Part shown: one piece after another, positions 35,538 to 48,880 of the stretch
Position numbering within the stretch: position 1 is the first letter of the stretch
Layout: each line of letters opens with the position of its first letter
Source: Epiperipatus broadwayi
Lineage: Eukaryota > Onychophora > Udeonychophora > Euonychophora > Peripatidae
Assembly (NCBI GenBank): GCA_028023455.1
Contig: JAQFVV010006738.1
Location: 79,501-143,500, forward strand
DNA length: 64,000 nt
Reading direction: 5' to 3'
Made by a program: the position numbers and the translations under genes
The notes under the pieces: generated by a model
Told to the model about the DNA's origin: nothing
The model's database searches: none
Seen by the model: only the letters and a program-made list of their open reading frames with translations

Positions 35538-36603
35538 TTAGTATCGGTCTGGTGGTAGTTTCCTCCTTTCTAGCTCTGGTCTGGGCCTCTCTATCTGCCT
35601 CCCCCGTCCTTCTGCTCGCTCGAATCTTGCGATGGCATTTCCCATCTCGTGGATGCCCTTGTCGTCCCGGCTCAACATCATCCGCCTGATGTCCGTTGGC
35701 ATATTATGTCTTACGATCGAGACGATCTGTTCTTCTGTCATATGGTCTACAGGCAGGTGGCCGGTCTCCAACAACTGCCTGTAGTAAAATTGGGTGATAG
35801 TCTCGCCCAATTTGGAGCCGTACTTCTCGTTCGTAATGTGGAAGTAGATTCCTTCTTGCCTGGTGGTGTTCCAGAAACTCCGTAGTATCTCCTCACGGTA
35901 CTCCATGAACGATCTGGGTTTGAATTCGATGGTCCTCCACCAATCCCGAGCCGGTCCTTGTAAGTACGTGCTGGCAATACCAATTTTGTCCCGTTCTGGT
36001 TTCGAGGGTTCCGAAAATAGGTTCCGTATGCTTTCTATGTGGTCGATGGGGCTCTCGTTCTCGCCTGCTCTGAAGGTTTCGATTTTAACTTGCCTTTCGG
36101 CCCACGACTGGCTTGGCTCCCGTTTATTTATTTCCCTTTCGACCCTCTCTTCCAACTTCTCTAGTCGTTCGGTCATGATTTTTTCCGGTCCGTTCCGTTG
36201 TGGTTCGATTTCCTCCATTCTTTTGTCCATCGCGTCCACCTTTTGTGCGATGTCTTCTAGCCCTGCCTTCGCTGTTATTGCCTCCATTTTCACCTCTTCT
36301 ATTTCGGCCTTGGCCGTGTCGATTTCTATTTTCATCGAGGTGATTTCATTTTCTACCTCGGTGATTTTTATTTCCTCTCTGTCCTGCTCCTCCTCTGGCT
36401 CTTCGNNNNNNNNNNNNNNNNNNNNNNNNNNNNNNNNNNNNNNNNNNNNNNNNNNTACCCTCCCTCATCTCTTTCATCATCTGGCCCATCATTCTTATTA
36501 AGGTTTTCATGTCCGATTCGGCCTCCTCTTTCACTTCGGCCTTCTTAAATGTTATGGGGCTTTCCCCTGTCTCCTCCCACGTGATTTCCATATTGTTATC
36601 CAT
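35538..36603 (-). CDS. F1 gag-like protein (interrupted by a 50-N gap)
   Basis: The start ATG is at 36603. The amino end is acidic (WEETGESPITFKKAEVKEE), then a long Glu/Lys coiled coil, then a capsid-type domain: VKIETFRAGENESPIDHIES, QGPARDWWRTIEFKPRSF, LRSFWNTTRQEG and ETITQFYYRQLLETGHLP. The end is Arg/Pro-rich (RPRPELERRKLPP), suited to RNA binding; no CCHC knuckle is visible. The coiled coil reads in one frame on each side of the gap, so the change of frame across 36406-36455 comes from a wrong gap length. Gag packages the element RNA in particles. Related to the F2 and F3 proteins; F3 shares WEET and a Phe-Lys motif. Confidence 0.75.
36406..36455. other. 50-base assembly gap
   Basis: Exactly 50 N in the coiled-coil part of F1 gag, a placeholder size. 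Confidence 0.98.
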
Positions 36604-36915
36604 TTGGTGATAAGTTCTTCTTTTATTTTGATTTATTTGTTTTATGGTGACAGCGACCGATCGGCGTCCGCTCCCTTATCTCCTGCTATGCTTTATTTGT
36701 TTTGTTTATTTTGCTCCGGTTCCGATGTTTTGTTTACCCATTTGCGATGTTAAGCATCACCGCGATTTTGTTCCGTTTGTTTATTCTATATATTTTTTTT
36801 TTTCAAGCTTTTTTTTTTTTTACATAAATATTTCCGCGTCTTCTCCCAGTTCGGCCGCTTTTGCTAGTATCTAGATTTGCTTTTTCTTTATGTTTAGAAG
36901 CTTCATTTATACTAG
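36604..36915 (-). other. F1 5' leader
   Basis: The stretch between the primer binding site and gag start, about 310 bases, with A-runs on the minus strand. It would hold the packaging signal; no frame of note. Confidence 0.5.
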
Positions 36916-36935
36916 CCTCACGTTGGAAGCGCCAA
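36916..36935 (-). promoter_or_regulatory. F1 primer binding site
   Basis: The minus strand reads TTGGCGCTTCCAACGTGAGG directly after the LTR end CCCGTTACA. TGG at this place is the complement of a tRNA CCA end. The priming tRNA is not identified. Confidence 0.7.
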
Positions 36936-39089
36936 TGTAACGGGAACCCCCCACTCTTCCGAGATTACGGCTTCGAAACAAACATGACATAGCGTAAGGC
37001 TTTATTTTTTTTCTTACATCGACAGTTATTCACGATCCACATAAGGGGGCGCCAGATACGATTATTTAAGTTGATTTTAACTACTCGCATCACCTTACAT
37101 CATGTCAAAACGATTTCAAAGTCTAATCCCACCCACTAGCTCAAAACTCCCAGCATGGACCAATAAGGTGTCTCAAGGTTGTTACATGTTTATTTCTAAA
37201 ATGATTCCTCCCGGAGAAGACGCATTGTCCGCTAATTCAAATCAGCAAGGTTTTCTACTAAGTCGATCACGGCTTAAGGATCGTTTATTGGTTATCACTG
37301 ATCCTAAGAGCGTCGTGTCGCTACGCCCCGAACACAAGGCTTACAAGTTCATCCCCCCGCTTTATTGTATATAACATAATTTATTGACGTTTATTTTGAT
37401 TATAGACCCGCCCGCTCTTAAATCTATCTTAACTAAGGTGAAATAAGAAACATCGTGACTTACGGCACGATGGTGACATAATTAATAAAATAACTAAATG
37501 AAAATTAAAATTGACTAAATCTACTTCAAAGATAAGTTATCAAAGAATAAATAACTACGGTTTTGATTGTGTGTGAAAAGATTTGAGATATGCTCGACTT
37601 GATAAGATATTGAACAAGTTTATTAAATATGAAAAGAAACATTATTAATTTATTTATTACAGAACATTATTAATTGATTTATTACAAAACATTATTAATT
37701 GATTTATCACACACGCGCACATACATTCACGCCCACAGAGAACCATAAGTATTCATAACATAATTTGAATGACGAGAAAGTTCCTTTCTATTTGATAAAT
37801 ATATAATCTTTCCTTAGCTTCACTTAAGTTCAAAGTTCATGTTTACAAAGTTCAGTAATAAAGATAAACTATCATGACGAGGAAAGTCCTAAGATTTATT
37901 TGAGTGAATTTATGTTGGTTAACTTCGAGATTGCCTTACGAGTTTATTAATTGAGTGAGTGAACAGAATAAAAAAACATATTTACCTAGGATTTGTCGGG
38001 GTTGCAACGAAGGTCGATTGGTCTGGACGAGTTTGGGTGTTTCACGGAACATTTCTTTTATTAGGAGCATTCACTTAACGTGGCGATGTTATCAGAATTC
38101 CATAGCTTCGGAGATATTTCAGTAGCGGAGCGCCGATCAGTCACTGAAGGGTTGATTAGCCCCTCATGACAGTCGGCGCTCTTGGTATTAATTTCATGAT
38201 GATCATTTTAAGTATTGCGGAATAACCAAGCTAATTCAGAACAATTCTAATTTTAGATAAAAGCATCAGCATCGGAATAAATGAACAGGTGGTAATTCAG
38301 CGTACTGAGAATTGGAAAATAAAAACAATAATGAAAATGTATTAATCGAAATGAATCGAATCGAACTGAATCCAAACAACTCTTTCCAAAATTAATTGAT
38401 TAATTTTCAAATCAATCTCCAAATATCCACAATTAATTAATGAATAGGTTTTGACTAGTATTTATAAGGGTTGATCCATATCTTAGGATCCAATCTACCC
38501 CCATAGTTCCCTGTTCTTGGAGTTGTCGTTCAGGTCCGCGTTTGAGGTACCTGCTCACTCACTCTTTGTGCTAACGGCAATATTTATTTTGGGACAATCT
38601 CATTTAGCAATCTCACTCAACCAACTTATTCCTTCACACCTCGAAGGCATGCGTGTGTGCGTGTGTTTTACTAGAACAATACAAGTTATTTTAAATTTAG
38701 ATCGGAAGAGCATTTATCTTTTCCTCAAATCTTTTCTATTAGTTTTATTCTAGCTAAAATTATATTTCTAAAATAAACATTTCTAATTCCCCGTGGTGAT
38801 TTTGATTGATAATTATTTTTATTATTTTAGGAGTGCGTATTATTTTTAATTCTTTAGGAAAGCATATTATTTTTTGTTATTAATTTTATTATCTAAAGGC
38901 TTTAATCATTTAATTAGACGTTTTACCGTCTGCATTTTATCAATGTGTTTTATAAAATGTATTTATGAGAGAAAGAAAACTATTACTAATTACGAAATAA
39001 AGTTCCGAGTGTTTTATGTTGCTTGCTGGTGTGTGTGTGTTTATCGATGTATCCTAGATTTAATATTGATGTAACGCTGTCTCGTTACA
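36936..39089 (-). repeat. F1 5' LTR, 2154 bp
   Basis: It begins (minus) TGTAACG and ends CGTTACA, a 7-bp perfect inverted terminal pair with the TG...CA rule. The first 20 bases are themselves a palindrome, TGTAACG-AGACAG-CGTTACA (39070-39089). About 2.15 kb is long for a gypsy-type LTR. It contains the adapter patch at 38699. Confidence 0.75.
38699..38711 (+). other. Illumina adapter core inside the F1 LTR
   Basis: AGATCGGAAGAGC is a perfect 13-base match to the common Illumina adapter. The otherwise near-identical LTR copy at 34275 has AGAAGTCGAGC at this point, two bases shorter. I read this as an assembly artefact. Confidence 0.85.
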
Positions 39090-39344
39090 ATATATATATA
39101 TAATTTTGAACTAAAGTTTAGAAATGCAAAATTAAAAGTCAGGCAGGGTAGTAATAAATAAAATCAATAGGTATAAATTGGGTACAGGTATGGGGGATCA
39201 GAATAAGGGGGAGACTGTTGAGAATGAGGGAGAGGTGTATCACACCATAAATAATAAGGAAACCATAAGTGAACATTTTTGTGTGTGTCTTTAAAATATA
39301 TATATATAAATAAAATACTTATATATTTTTAATCAGATAGCAGA

Positions 39345-40480
39345 ATGGAGAGCGACAGGCAGAAACAAAACCTAGAAACATTATTGGTGAGTATGTTCAC
39401 CAAAATGGAAAAAAAAATTGAAGCTGAGCATAAGGAAATGAAGGAGTGGGTGTCAACATTGTGTAGTGAAATGAACAATAATATATTAAAACAAATAGAC
39501 AAGGTGCGAGCAGACTGCAGGAAAGGATATGAAAAGGTTCACACTGAATTCGAAGCGCTCTTGGAAGATCATAAACAAAAAACTAAAACTATAGTATCCA
39601 TAATGACTGGAGAATTAATGATGACCCAAAGTGTTATAGACAAGCAAGAAGCTGCCCACCACATAGCCATAAGTCAAATAAATGATCATTTGGGGATGAA
39701 CTGAAGTGTCGTGAAGAACAAGAAAGGATCATTGTAAATGTGCAGGAAACACAGACAAGGTTTCAAGACCAGCTAGGGGAACTTAGAGATGAAATCAATA
39801 AACTAAAAGGCAGTGCACTCAAAACTTTAGAGTTCAAACCTGACCCATTAGAACAAACCACGATTAAAGAAACAAGAGAAGATGTGGTTAACGTCATACT
39901 AGATGAAGCACAATCAGTACAGAAACAAGTTGATAGGAAATCAAATGTTATTATGCCCATAGGACAGATCTCGAATGCGCAAGCCTACATTGCGAAGTTC
40001 ATCCAAGTGAAATCATTCAAAGGGGACACTGGAGAAAATCTGAAAGCACATATTGAGAGTCTTCAAGATTTGTTTCAATTCCAACAAATCTCAGCACTGG
40101 ATCAAGTAGCCTTGGTGATTCACTATCTCAATGGGTATACAAAATCATGGTGGGAAAGCCATGAAAACAAGCCTTCAGATTTTGAACAGTATGCAGCAGC
40201 TCTGCTAAGGACCTTGTGGAGTGAGGAGCGCAGGACAGCATTTATCATTCGGTTTTGAAAGAAATGTATAGATTGGCTAACAAGGAAACACACACACAGT
40301 TTTTTTAGGCAAGTGGCATGTCTCCAGTCTCTGACAGCATTCCCATTTACAGAGACCCAGATTATCCATGTAATACAACAAAATATGCCACCATACATAC
40401 AACAAATGATGGTGGGTGCTGAATAAGGAGAATTGAGGAAATGGCACAATTCCTCACCACCATTGACTACATGCCCATAT
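39345..40480 (+). pseudogene. F2 gag-like gene, copy 1, frameshifted
   Basis: Starts MESDRQKQNLETLL. A coiled coil (EKKIEAEHKEMKEWVSTL) leads to a frameshift near 39693 (loss of one G in a run), then continues through QVKSFKGDTGENLKAHIESL and HYLNGYTKSWWESHENK. After RTLWSEE the frame breaks again near 40230, and capsid-type matches go on to about 40480 in other frames (RQVACLQSLTAFPF, NMPPYIQQMM). The amino part that copy 2 has before its Met-Glu-Ser start is replaced here by AT-rich DNA. Dead copy; no pol follows. Confidence 0.7.
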
Positions 40481-40894
40481 TAAAAATTGATGACTGTATT
40501 TCTTCAAAATAATATACGGAAATTTATAAGTAAATATTAAAAAATACAGTACTTAAAAGTTTATAAAAATATATCTATATCCATCACTTAGAAGCTTTCA
40601 ACTATCCTTGTAGATCAACTAATACTTTTAAAATGTCAGCTTTCCCATAATTCCATGATCTCAACTTTTCCATAATTCTGTGATCTAAACGTTTGTTGCT
40701 TGCCTATTAATTAAATCTTGCTTGTATTTATATATTTACATCGCTTCCTTAATTTTTCTTTTATTATTATTTATTTCAGTTTCCAATATTTTTACATTGC
40801 CATAATTAAAATCAAAACCATATATATATGATTTATTATGGTCATAAAAGACAGAAGCTGATAAATTATCATTATTGTCAATGTACATATATAT
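40481..40894 (+). other. F2 segment between gag copy 1 and LTR
   Basis: About 400 bases of AT-rich sequence that do not match the same place in copy 2 (46450-46861). No polypurine tract is evident directly before the LTR start. Confidence 0.4.
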
Positions 40895-43800
40895 TGAAGT
40901 GGAATCTGAGATTCAGATTGTGCTTCACAGCCCACCGCAAATCTTTCGCTACCAAACCAAATTCAAACCCTATTCTTGCGTATATATTTCACTCACTAAC
41001 ACCTTTTTTTGTTTTTTTCTTATCATTAACTAAAATATTTCTTAATGAAGGTATATGCATAAATATCTGAATTTAAATACACACAAAAAACTAAAATGAA
41101 TATAGTATTTAAAAAGGGAATACATATACGCAATAGGTAACAGAGGATTAATTGTAACAAACTTATAATACCAAAATATATTATATTTTCTGTATTTTTT
41201 ATTTATAAAAGTTATAGTAATTATTTTATTAATTGCAGCTCAGATGTATATATAGATATCATAGAGACAAATGTACTGAGCAAATATTTATTAGAAAAGT
41301 TTGTTATATGTCGTTCTATAAAATTTTGTCTTTCAAATTATATTCTATTAAACTATACTTTTCTGTTTAAATCCAATATGGAAGATGCAATTGTAATTAG
41401 TCAAAAATAATTAAAAATGAGAAACTTAATCTGGTTTAATCTTTCAAAATAACTTTAATTAAAAGTTTCTCTAAAATTAAAATTAGAAACTAAACTTAAT
41501 TGATTTACTTTTGTCATAAACATTTGTTATCAAATTAATTTCGATTTGAATACTTCTCTAACAATGGCATCTTCCAGCACAATGGGTAAAGCTTATGTAA
41601 AAATTCTTTTGGAAATTAGATTAGAGAAAATGATTAGCAGTGACCAATCAAGAAAGCATTCCACAAATACCAAGGCATAGTATAAAAATGTGCTAATTTT
41701 GACTGAGAACTAACTAAAAACAGTCAATGAAAGCAGTTGCCAAATAAATCCATATTCGTTTAATTCAATGTGTCATGTTTAAATCCACTTCACCTTTCTC
41801 GCCATTCGAGATGGCCTTCCTGAAATCTGTGCCCAGTATCCTGATACTTATAAACTGTAACTATGTGCCTGTTTGTTGAATAAAGAACTTACTACCTGCC
41901 TGAATAATTATGCTTGTCAAACTAGATCTAGTTCTCCGAGAGAAATCTGAATATCACCAAAAGAATAGCCAAGTTTATACAGAGGTAACAATTTTAAGTG
42001 CTGCTAGACTCTTAAATTTACCTTGAATATTTTTTAAATCTCATCTATCTGTTTTTTTTAAACATTTTGTAAAGCCTTCCTTGTAAAATTTAATATTAAT
42101 TATGAATTAATTTGTAAATTCTTACCTTGTTAGTCAAATGTACTTTGTTCTCTCTATATAACTTAGCAGTAATCTCTCCTACATTAAACCTCTCCTGAAC
42201 AATTATTATTTCTTAATTTCATGTCTATGCGGCAATATTTTATTTTCATTATTATATTTTGTATTTTCAAATACTAAATTATATGTCGATAATTTTCCCC
42301 AGAATCGCAAATGCCTATGCTATCTCTTTTAATAAAACAAAACCTTCCTTACTTTTCAAAGGGTGATTAATCTAGTTTTTTTTTAAAAACAAATTCGTTA
42401 TTCTTATTATAGCAGGCGCTTGCAAGTCTGGGGAAGTAAAATACAAATCAGACAATTATTGTACAATATTATTTTTGAAAAACTAAGCAAAAATCTGTTT
42501 TCTTAGAAATGTGTTTTTTTTTATTAATTAAATAATAGCGCCAACTTCTAAAAACTTTAAATACATTTATATGAATTAAATCATTATTATTTTCTTGAAA
42601 TCACTAACTACCACCTACTTTATACATATTTAATAATATGTAAGGTAATTATGAAAGCACTTAAAACCAAAGATTTGTATTAGTTATACGTTGTGGGAAG
42701 TTTGTGTAATTTAAAGTAATAGTAATAAGGGGGGGGGGTAATCCTCTAGTTCTATGAGCTGTTATATTAGCTTTAATTTTATTTATCCCATATCCACATA
42801 GTAAATAAATCATACTGGTACGCTGGGTCTTTATCAATAAAGATACGCAATAATTCTTTATTTCTTAGTTTTAAGTTTATATATTTATATTAATTCAAGT
42901 GTTACGTGTATACTGGCCTTTAGTTTTATATATATATTTGTGATTCATTTATTTTTACTCCCAATTTCAAAGACAAGGTTTTTAAACCCCTTGGGACTTC
43001 TTTGGCACTAGATATTATTGTATAGGATCGGCTCTGGCAAAATTCCAGCCTATGGCATTTCAATAAAGTGCATTCTTCATTTTTGTGATCTGACTCTGCC
43101 AATGTTTGCAGAATCACCTTCTTTAGCTGTAAATTGAAGCACCTTCTTGGATCTCAGAATAGATCTCTTCATTGCCATCATACACATACCACTCTCCCAT
43201 ATTTCATAGTCACTAAAGCCTGATTATGCTAAGCTGTTATGATTATGCTAAATGGATTGTCATTTTTATATTTTCATTCATACTTTCAAACATGCTATTT
43301 CTGCCACAATTATTGTTTCCTAAATTAGCTTCCCACATACGTTCTTATTTCGCGAAAGCGAATACTATTTTATTAATTAAATATAATTCCCATTCCCATC
43401 AAACTCAATGATCTTATGTATTGGTTCGAGTGCTATTGTTATATTAATGGTGGATTTAAAGAACTTTAAATAACTGTAATCCAGCGCTATTAACAATCTT
43501 AGGTATTCCATTTAATCTGTTAATTATTGACATATAAATAGCCACATTAAAACAAAGCCATAAAGTATTTGTTACTGCAGTGTAAATTGAATAAATACAC
43601 TCATTTTATAGTATTGTAAGAGAGGTGAATATCGTCTAAGGAAGATAAATACCAATTTCATATTTCCATTTGTATTTTGACACAAATAACGTAATCAATT
43701 ATATATATCTCTCAAGTTAACTTAATAAATCATTGATATATATATATCAAAGTCATTGTTTTATTTATTGAATAATAATAATATTGATGTCATATAAAAG

Positions 43801-44073
43801 ATTTAATTTACTAGATGATAGAATCTTGCTAACAATAATATTCTGTACATGAATAAAGTCAAATTAGAGTCTTTTTGTGTCAAGGCTTTGCGATGCTGGC
43901 GGTGAAAGATAAATTAGATCAGTATCATCGGAGTTGTTGCTCATAAGTTGGTAGATCTGGAAAATAGGCAAATAGAGCAGAGTCATGAGTGTTCCTGACT
44001 TATGTATCTTGTGCATGATTGGACTCAAGGTACTTTTGCTTAGATGCTATATCTTGTTATATGAACAGACAAA
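40895..44073 (+). repeat. F2 LTR copy 1, about 3.2 kb
   Basis: It starts TGAAGTGGAATCTGA, followed by TTCAGATTGTGCTTCA, an imperfect 33-base palindrome. It matches 46862-52139 without the nested solo LTR. The last bases differ from copy 2 (ACAAACACTGG against the CCACTACA end), so the 3' limit is approximate. It includes a run of ten G near 42729 that copy 2 lacks. Such LTR length is unusual; the boundaries are inferred from homology. Confidence 0.6.
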
Positions 44074-44942
44074 CACTGGTACGAATTTTTTTTCCCAGGT
44101 TTGGATGCCCAGTCGTGGAGCTAATAATTACTTTTACACCCTGCAGAACCCTGAGTAATAGATTTCGGTATATATATAATGTTTTTTTTTCTAAATAATA
44201 AAAATATGTGTAAATTTTTTTTTTGGGTTTGTACACCCAGTTCAAATGATTTTTTTTTAAATATTATACACACTCTGTACAAGTCATTACTAATCTATAT
44301 ATGTATATAATTTTTTCCCAATAATATCGAGCATTTTTGTAATTTTTTCTCCATAAACAATATTCAGTATATATATAATATTTTTTCTTCCATAAATAAT
44401 GTTTTAAATATATATGTATCACTTTCTTGGGTTGGTGAAAGAAAAGTAGTGGCAGCTTTTAAATACTTTCACACCCATATATATATATATATATATATGC
44501 TCAAAATGATAATGTCTTGTTTTTTAAACTTTTTATTATGTAATACATCTGAATTGCTGTACAGCCATCATAAATAAAAATATGTATTTATAAAAATATA
44601 CAATCAATTAAAAGTGGATCATCTAGTAAAATAGTGTTGTGACAGTCTACCCCTTTTCACTGGCAACTAGTAGTAATACCATTATAAATTTGGTCATTAG
44701 GTGGTAGATTGAATAAAATAAAAAAATATTAGAAACAATGATTCCAAGAGTTAACGAGTTATATAGAGAGCTGTATTTAACAGATGACACAATATATACA
44801 TTATCATGTAATGCAAGTTCTGATAATGTTAATATGAATTAATAAAATTTTAAGTATGTTTCAGGTGCAAAGGGGCAAAAGGAAAAACATTGGGGAGAAA
44901 GGACGAGAGAAGATGGGAAATAATACGAGACTAGTACTTTGG

Positions 44943-44973
<31 letters not shown>

Positions 44974-45139
44974 TAAAAAAAGAAAATGATGAAAGTCAGG
45001 TATGGTAGAACACTAAATATAATAAATCAGGTGTAGATTGGGTACAAGTATGGGGGAGCAGAATAAGGGGGAGACTGTTGAGAATGGGGGAGAGATATGT
45101 CATGCCATAAATAAATAAAAACAAACAGGAAACCATAAA
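44074..45139 (+). other. F2 5' leader of copy 2
   Basis: About 1.07 kb between LTR copy 1 and gag copy 2. TGGTACGAA directly after the LTR could be a poor primer binding site. It contains T-runs, (AT)n at 44475-44498 and 44943-44970, and no gene. Confidence 0.45.
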
Positions 45140-46450
45140 ATGGAGAATAGTAATAAAGATGAAGAGAAGATATATCAGGGAAAGATGCTAAGGTCAGGAA
45201 GAGTAATCTCCGATGATGATCAAAAGATGGAAGAGGAAAGTGAAGAGAAAACTGATGCGAGGCAAGAACATTAGGAAGTTGTAACCATGGAATCTGTAGA
45301 GAGCTACATGCAGAAACAGAATCTAAACCTAGAAACATTATTGGTGACTATGTTCATCAACATGGAAAAAAAATTTGAAGCTAAGAATAAGGAGATGAAG
45401 GAGTGGATGTCAACACTGTGTAATGAAATGAATCACAATATATTAAAACAAATAGATGAGGTGCAAGAAGACTGCAGGAAAGGCTATGAAAAGTTTCACA
45501 CAGAAGTCGAAGGGCTCTTGGAGGATCATAGACAAGAAACTAAAACTATAGTATCCAAAATGACTGGAGAATTAATGATGACACGAAGTGTGATAGACAA
45601 GCAAGAAGCTGCCCACCACATAGTCATAAGTCAAATAAATGATCATTTGGGGGATGAACTGAAGTGTCATGAAGAACAAGAAAGGATCATTGTAAATGTG
45701 CAGGAAATGCAGACAGGGCTTCAAGACCAGCTGGGGAACTTAGAGATGAAATCAATAAACTAAAAAGCAGCACAGTCAAAACTTTAGAGTTCAACCCTGA
45801 TGCATTAGGACAAACCACAATTAAAGGAACAACAGAGGAAGATGTGGTTAATGTCATAGCAGATGAAGTACAATCAGTCCAGGAACACATTCATAGGAAA
45901 TCAAATGTTATTATGCCCATAGGACAGATCTTAAACATGCAAGCCTACATTGTGAAGTTTATCCAAGTGAAATCATTTAAAGGAGAAGCTGGAGACAATC
46001 CGAAAGCACATATTGAAAGTCTTCAAGAATTGTTTAGATTCCAACAGATCTCAGCACCGGATCAAGTAGCTTTGGTGATTCACTATCTCAATGGGTATGC
46101 AAAATCATGGTGGGAAAGCTATGAAAACAAGCCACTGAATTTTGAACAGTATGTGGCAGCTCTGTTAAGGACCTTCTAGAGCGAGGAGTGCCAGGATGGC
46201 ATTTACCATTCGGTTTTAAAAGAAATGTATGGATCGGCTAACAAGGAAGCACACACACAGTTTTTTTTAGGAAAGTGGCATGTCTCCAGTCTCCGATGGC
46301 ATTCCCATTTATAGAGACCCAGATTATTTGGGTAATACAACAAAATATGCTACCATATATACAACAAATGATGGTGCGATGCTGAATAAGGAGAATTGAG
46401 GAAATGGCACAATTCCTCACTACCATTGACTACATGCCCATCAGCAAAGA
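45140..46450 (+). pseudogene. F2 gag-like gene, copy 2, with stops and frameshifts
   Basis: An ATG at 45140 opens MENSNKDEEKIYQGKMLRSG, then one TAG near 45272 interrupts before MESVESYMQKQN in the same frame, so the true amino end is upstream of 45287. The coiled coil and capsid-type domain follow: QVKSFKGEAGDNPKAHIESL, HYLNGYAKSWWESYENK, then a stop within RTF-SEE near 46178. Matches run on to RIEEMAQFLTTIDYMP near 46440. A frameshift after QDQLGNLE near 45745 separates the two halves. No pol domain follows before the LTR. Confidence 0.7.
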
Positions 46451-46861
46451 ACCTCATGAAAGAATATGGAAGGGTGAGCCAGCTAGATATCAAGCAACCT
46501 ATCATTATCAACCTAATTTCTGTCAGGGTGATCCAACCCTCAATAAAAAGCCATTTGAACCTCCAAATAGGGGAAAATAGTAAGACAGAACAATAAATCA
46601 CAGACTGATAGATAAGGAATTCGAACCACACTCTTAAAGAGAGACATGAATATAGTTTACTTTAATAGTTTTGCATTCAGTGATAGGTAGGTAAAAAAAG
46701 TTTTAGCATATAGCAAAAAAAAGGGGTTAACATGAGTTTGATAATTTGTTTTTATTACTAAATCATGCACTCCTTTCAAACCAGCTTATTCTTTTGTCAC
46801 TGGAACATCAAGTAAGATGTTTTCTTACCATTTTTTGTTTATCAATTATAAGTCTGGAAAA
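46451..46861 (+). other. F2 segment between gag copy 2 and LTR
   Basis: About 400 bases that continue coding-like text for a short way (PSAKNLMKEYGRVSQLD), then AT-rich DNA to the LTR. A small purine-rich TCTGGAAAA precedes the LTR. Confidence 0.4.
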
Positions 46862-48880
46862 TGAAGCAGAATCTGAGATTCAGATTGTGCTTCACAGCCC
46901 ACCTCAAATCTTCCACTAACAAGCCAAATTCAAACCTTATTCTTGCGTATATATTCCACTCACTAACACATTTTGTTCCTTTTCTTATCATTAATTAAAA
47001 TATTTCTTAATGAAGATATATGCATAAATATCTGAATTTAAATACACACAAAAAAATAAAATTAATAAATATAGTATTTAAAAAGGGAATATGTATGTAC
47101 AATAGGTAACAGAAGATTAATTGTAACAAACTTATAATATCAAAATACATTTTATTTTCTGTATTTTTTATTTATAAAAGTTATAGTAATTATTTTACTA
47201 ATTGCAGCTCAGATATATATAGATATTGTAGAGACAAACATACTGAGCAAATATTTATTAGAAAAATTTGTTATATGTCGTTCTATAAAATTTTGTCTTT
47301 CAAATTATTTTTCTATTAAACTATACTTTTCTGTTTAAATGCAATATGGAAGATGCAATTGTAATTAGTCAAAAATAATTAAAAGTGAGAAACTTAATCT
47401 GGTTTAATCTTTTAAAATAACCTTAATTAAAAGTTTCTCTAAAATTAAAATTAGAAACTAAACTTAATTGATTTACTTTTGTCATAAACATTTGTTATAA
47501 ATTAATTTCAATTTGAGTACTTCTCTAACAATGGCATCTTCCAACACAATGGCTACAGCTTATGTAAAAATTCTTTTGAAAATTAGATTAGAGAAAATGA
47601 TTAGCAATGAACAATCAAGAAAGAATTCTACAAATACCAAGACATAGTATAAAAATGTGCTAATTTTGACTGACAACTAACTAAAAACAGTCAATGAAAG
47701 CAGTTGCCAAATAAATCCACATTCGTTTAATTTCAATGTGTCATGAGTAAATCCACTTCACCTTTCTCGCCGTTCGAGATGGCCTTCCCTGAAATCTGTG
47801 CCCAGTATCCTGATATTTATAAACTGTAACTATGTGCCTGTTTGTTGAATAAGGAACTTACCCCTGCCTGAATAATTATGCTTGTCAAACTAGATCTAGT
47901 TCTCCAAGAAAAATCTGGATATCACCAAAAGAACAGCCAAGTTTATACAGAGGTAACAATTTCAAGTGCTGCTAGACTCTTAAATTTACCTTGAATATTT
48001 TTTAAATCTCATCTATCTGTTTCTTTAAACATTTTGTAAAGCCTTCCATGTAAAATTTAATATTAATTATAAATTAATTTGTAAATTCTTACCTTGTTTG
48101 TCAAATGTACTTTGTTCTCTCTATATAACTTAGCAGTAATCTCTCCTACATTAAACCTCTCCTGAACAATTTCACATCTATGTGGCAATATTTTATTTTC
48201 ATTATATTTTGTATTTTTAAATACTAAATTATATGTCGATAATTTTCCCAAGAATCGCAAATGCCTACACTATTTCTTTTAATAAAACAATACCTTCCTT
48301 ACTTTTCAGAGGGTGATTAATTTAGTTTTTTAAAAAACAAATTTGTTATACTTATTATAGCGGCACCTGTGAGTCTGGAGAAGTAAAATACAAATCAGAT
48401 AATTATTGTAGAATATTATTTTTGAAAAACTAAGCAAAAATCTGTTTTCTTAGAAATGTGTGTTTTTTATTAATTAAATAATAGGGCCAATTTCTAAAAA
48501 CTTTAAATATATTTATATAAATTAAATCAATATTATTTTCTTGAAATCACTAACCACCACCTAGTTTATACATATTTAATAATATGTAAGGTAATTATGA
48601 AAGCACTTAAAACCAAAGATTTGTATTAGTTATATGATGTGGGAAGTTTATGTGTAATTTAAAGTAATAGTAATAAAGATGGGTGAATCCTCTAGTTCTA
48701 TGAGCTGTTATATTAGCTTTAATTTTATTTATCCCATATCCACATAGTAAATCAAATCATACCGGTATGCTGGGTCTTTATCAATAAAGATAGGTGATAA
48801 TTCTTTATTTCTTCATTTTAAATTTATATATTTATATTAATTCAAGCATTATGTGTATACTGGCCTTTAGTTTTATATAT

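Larger units (their letters stand above)
34143..39089 (-). mobile_element. LTR retrotransposon family F1, gag only
   Basis: Minus-strand element: 5' LTR 36936-39089, primer binding site 36916-36935, gag 35538-36603, non-coding part, polypurine tract 34660-34679, partial 3' LTR 34143-34659. Internal length is only about 2.3 kb; I find no protease, reverse transcriptase, RNase H or integrase motif. It therefore looks non-autonomous, depending on a Ty3-type partner. The internal part is far richer in GC than the host DNA. Confidence 0.8.
39090..44073 (+). mobile_element. F2 LTR element, upstream part: truncated gag plus LTR
   Basis: After an (AT)n tract, the sequence from about 39120 matches the second F2 copy from about 44990: leader, gag, then a 3.2-kb LTR (40895-44073). 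Its own 5' LTR is missing, cut at the (AT)n border with F1. Its LTR also serves as the 5' LTR of the next unit, so the two form a gag-LTR-gag-LTR tandem, as expected from LTR-LTR recombination. Confidence 0.65.

Noticed and set aside
36950-36962. CTCTTCCGA resembling the reverse complement of the Illumina adapter
   Set aside because: Only nine bases match and the following bases differ, so chance is enough.
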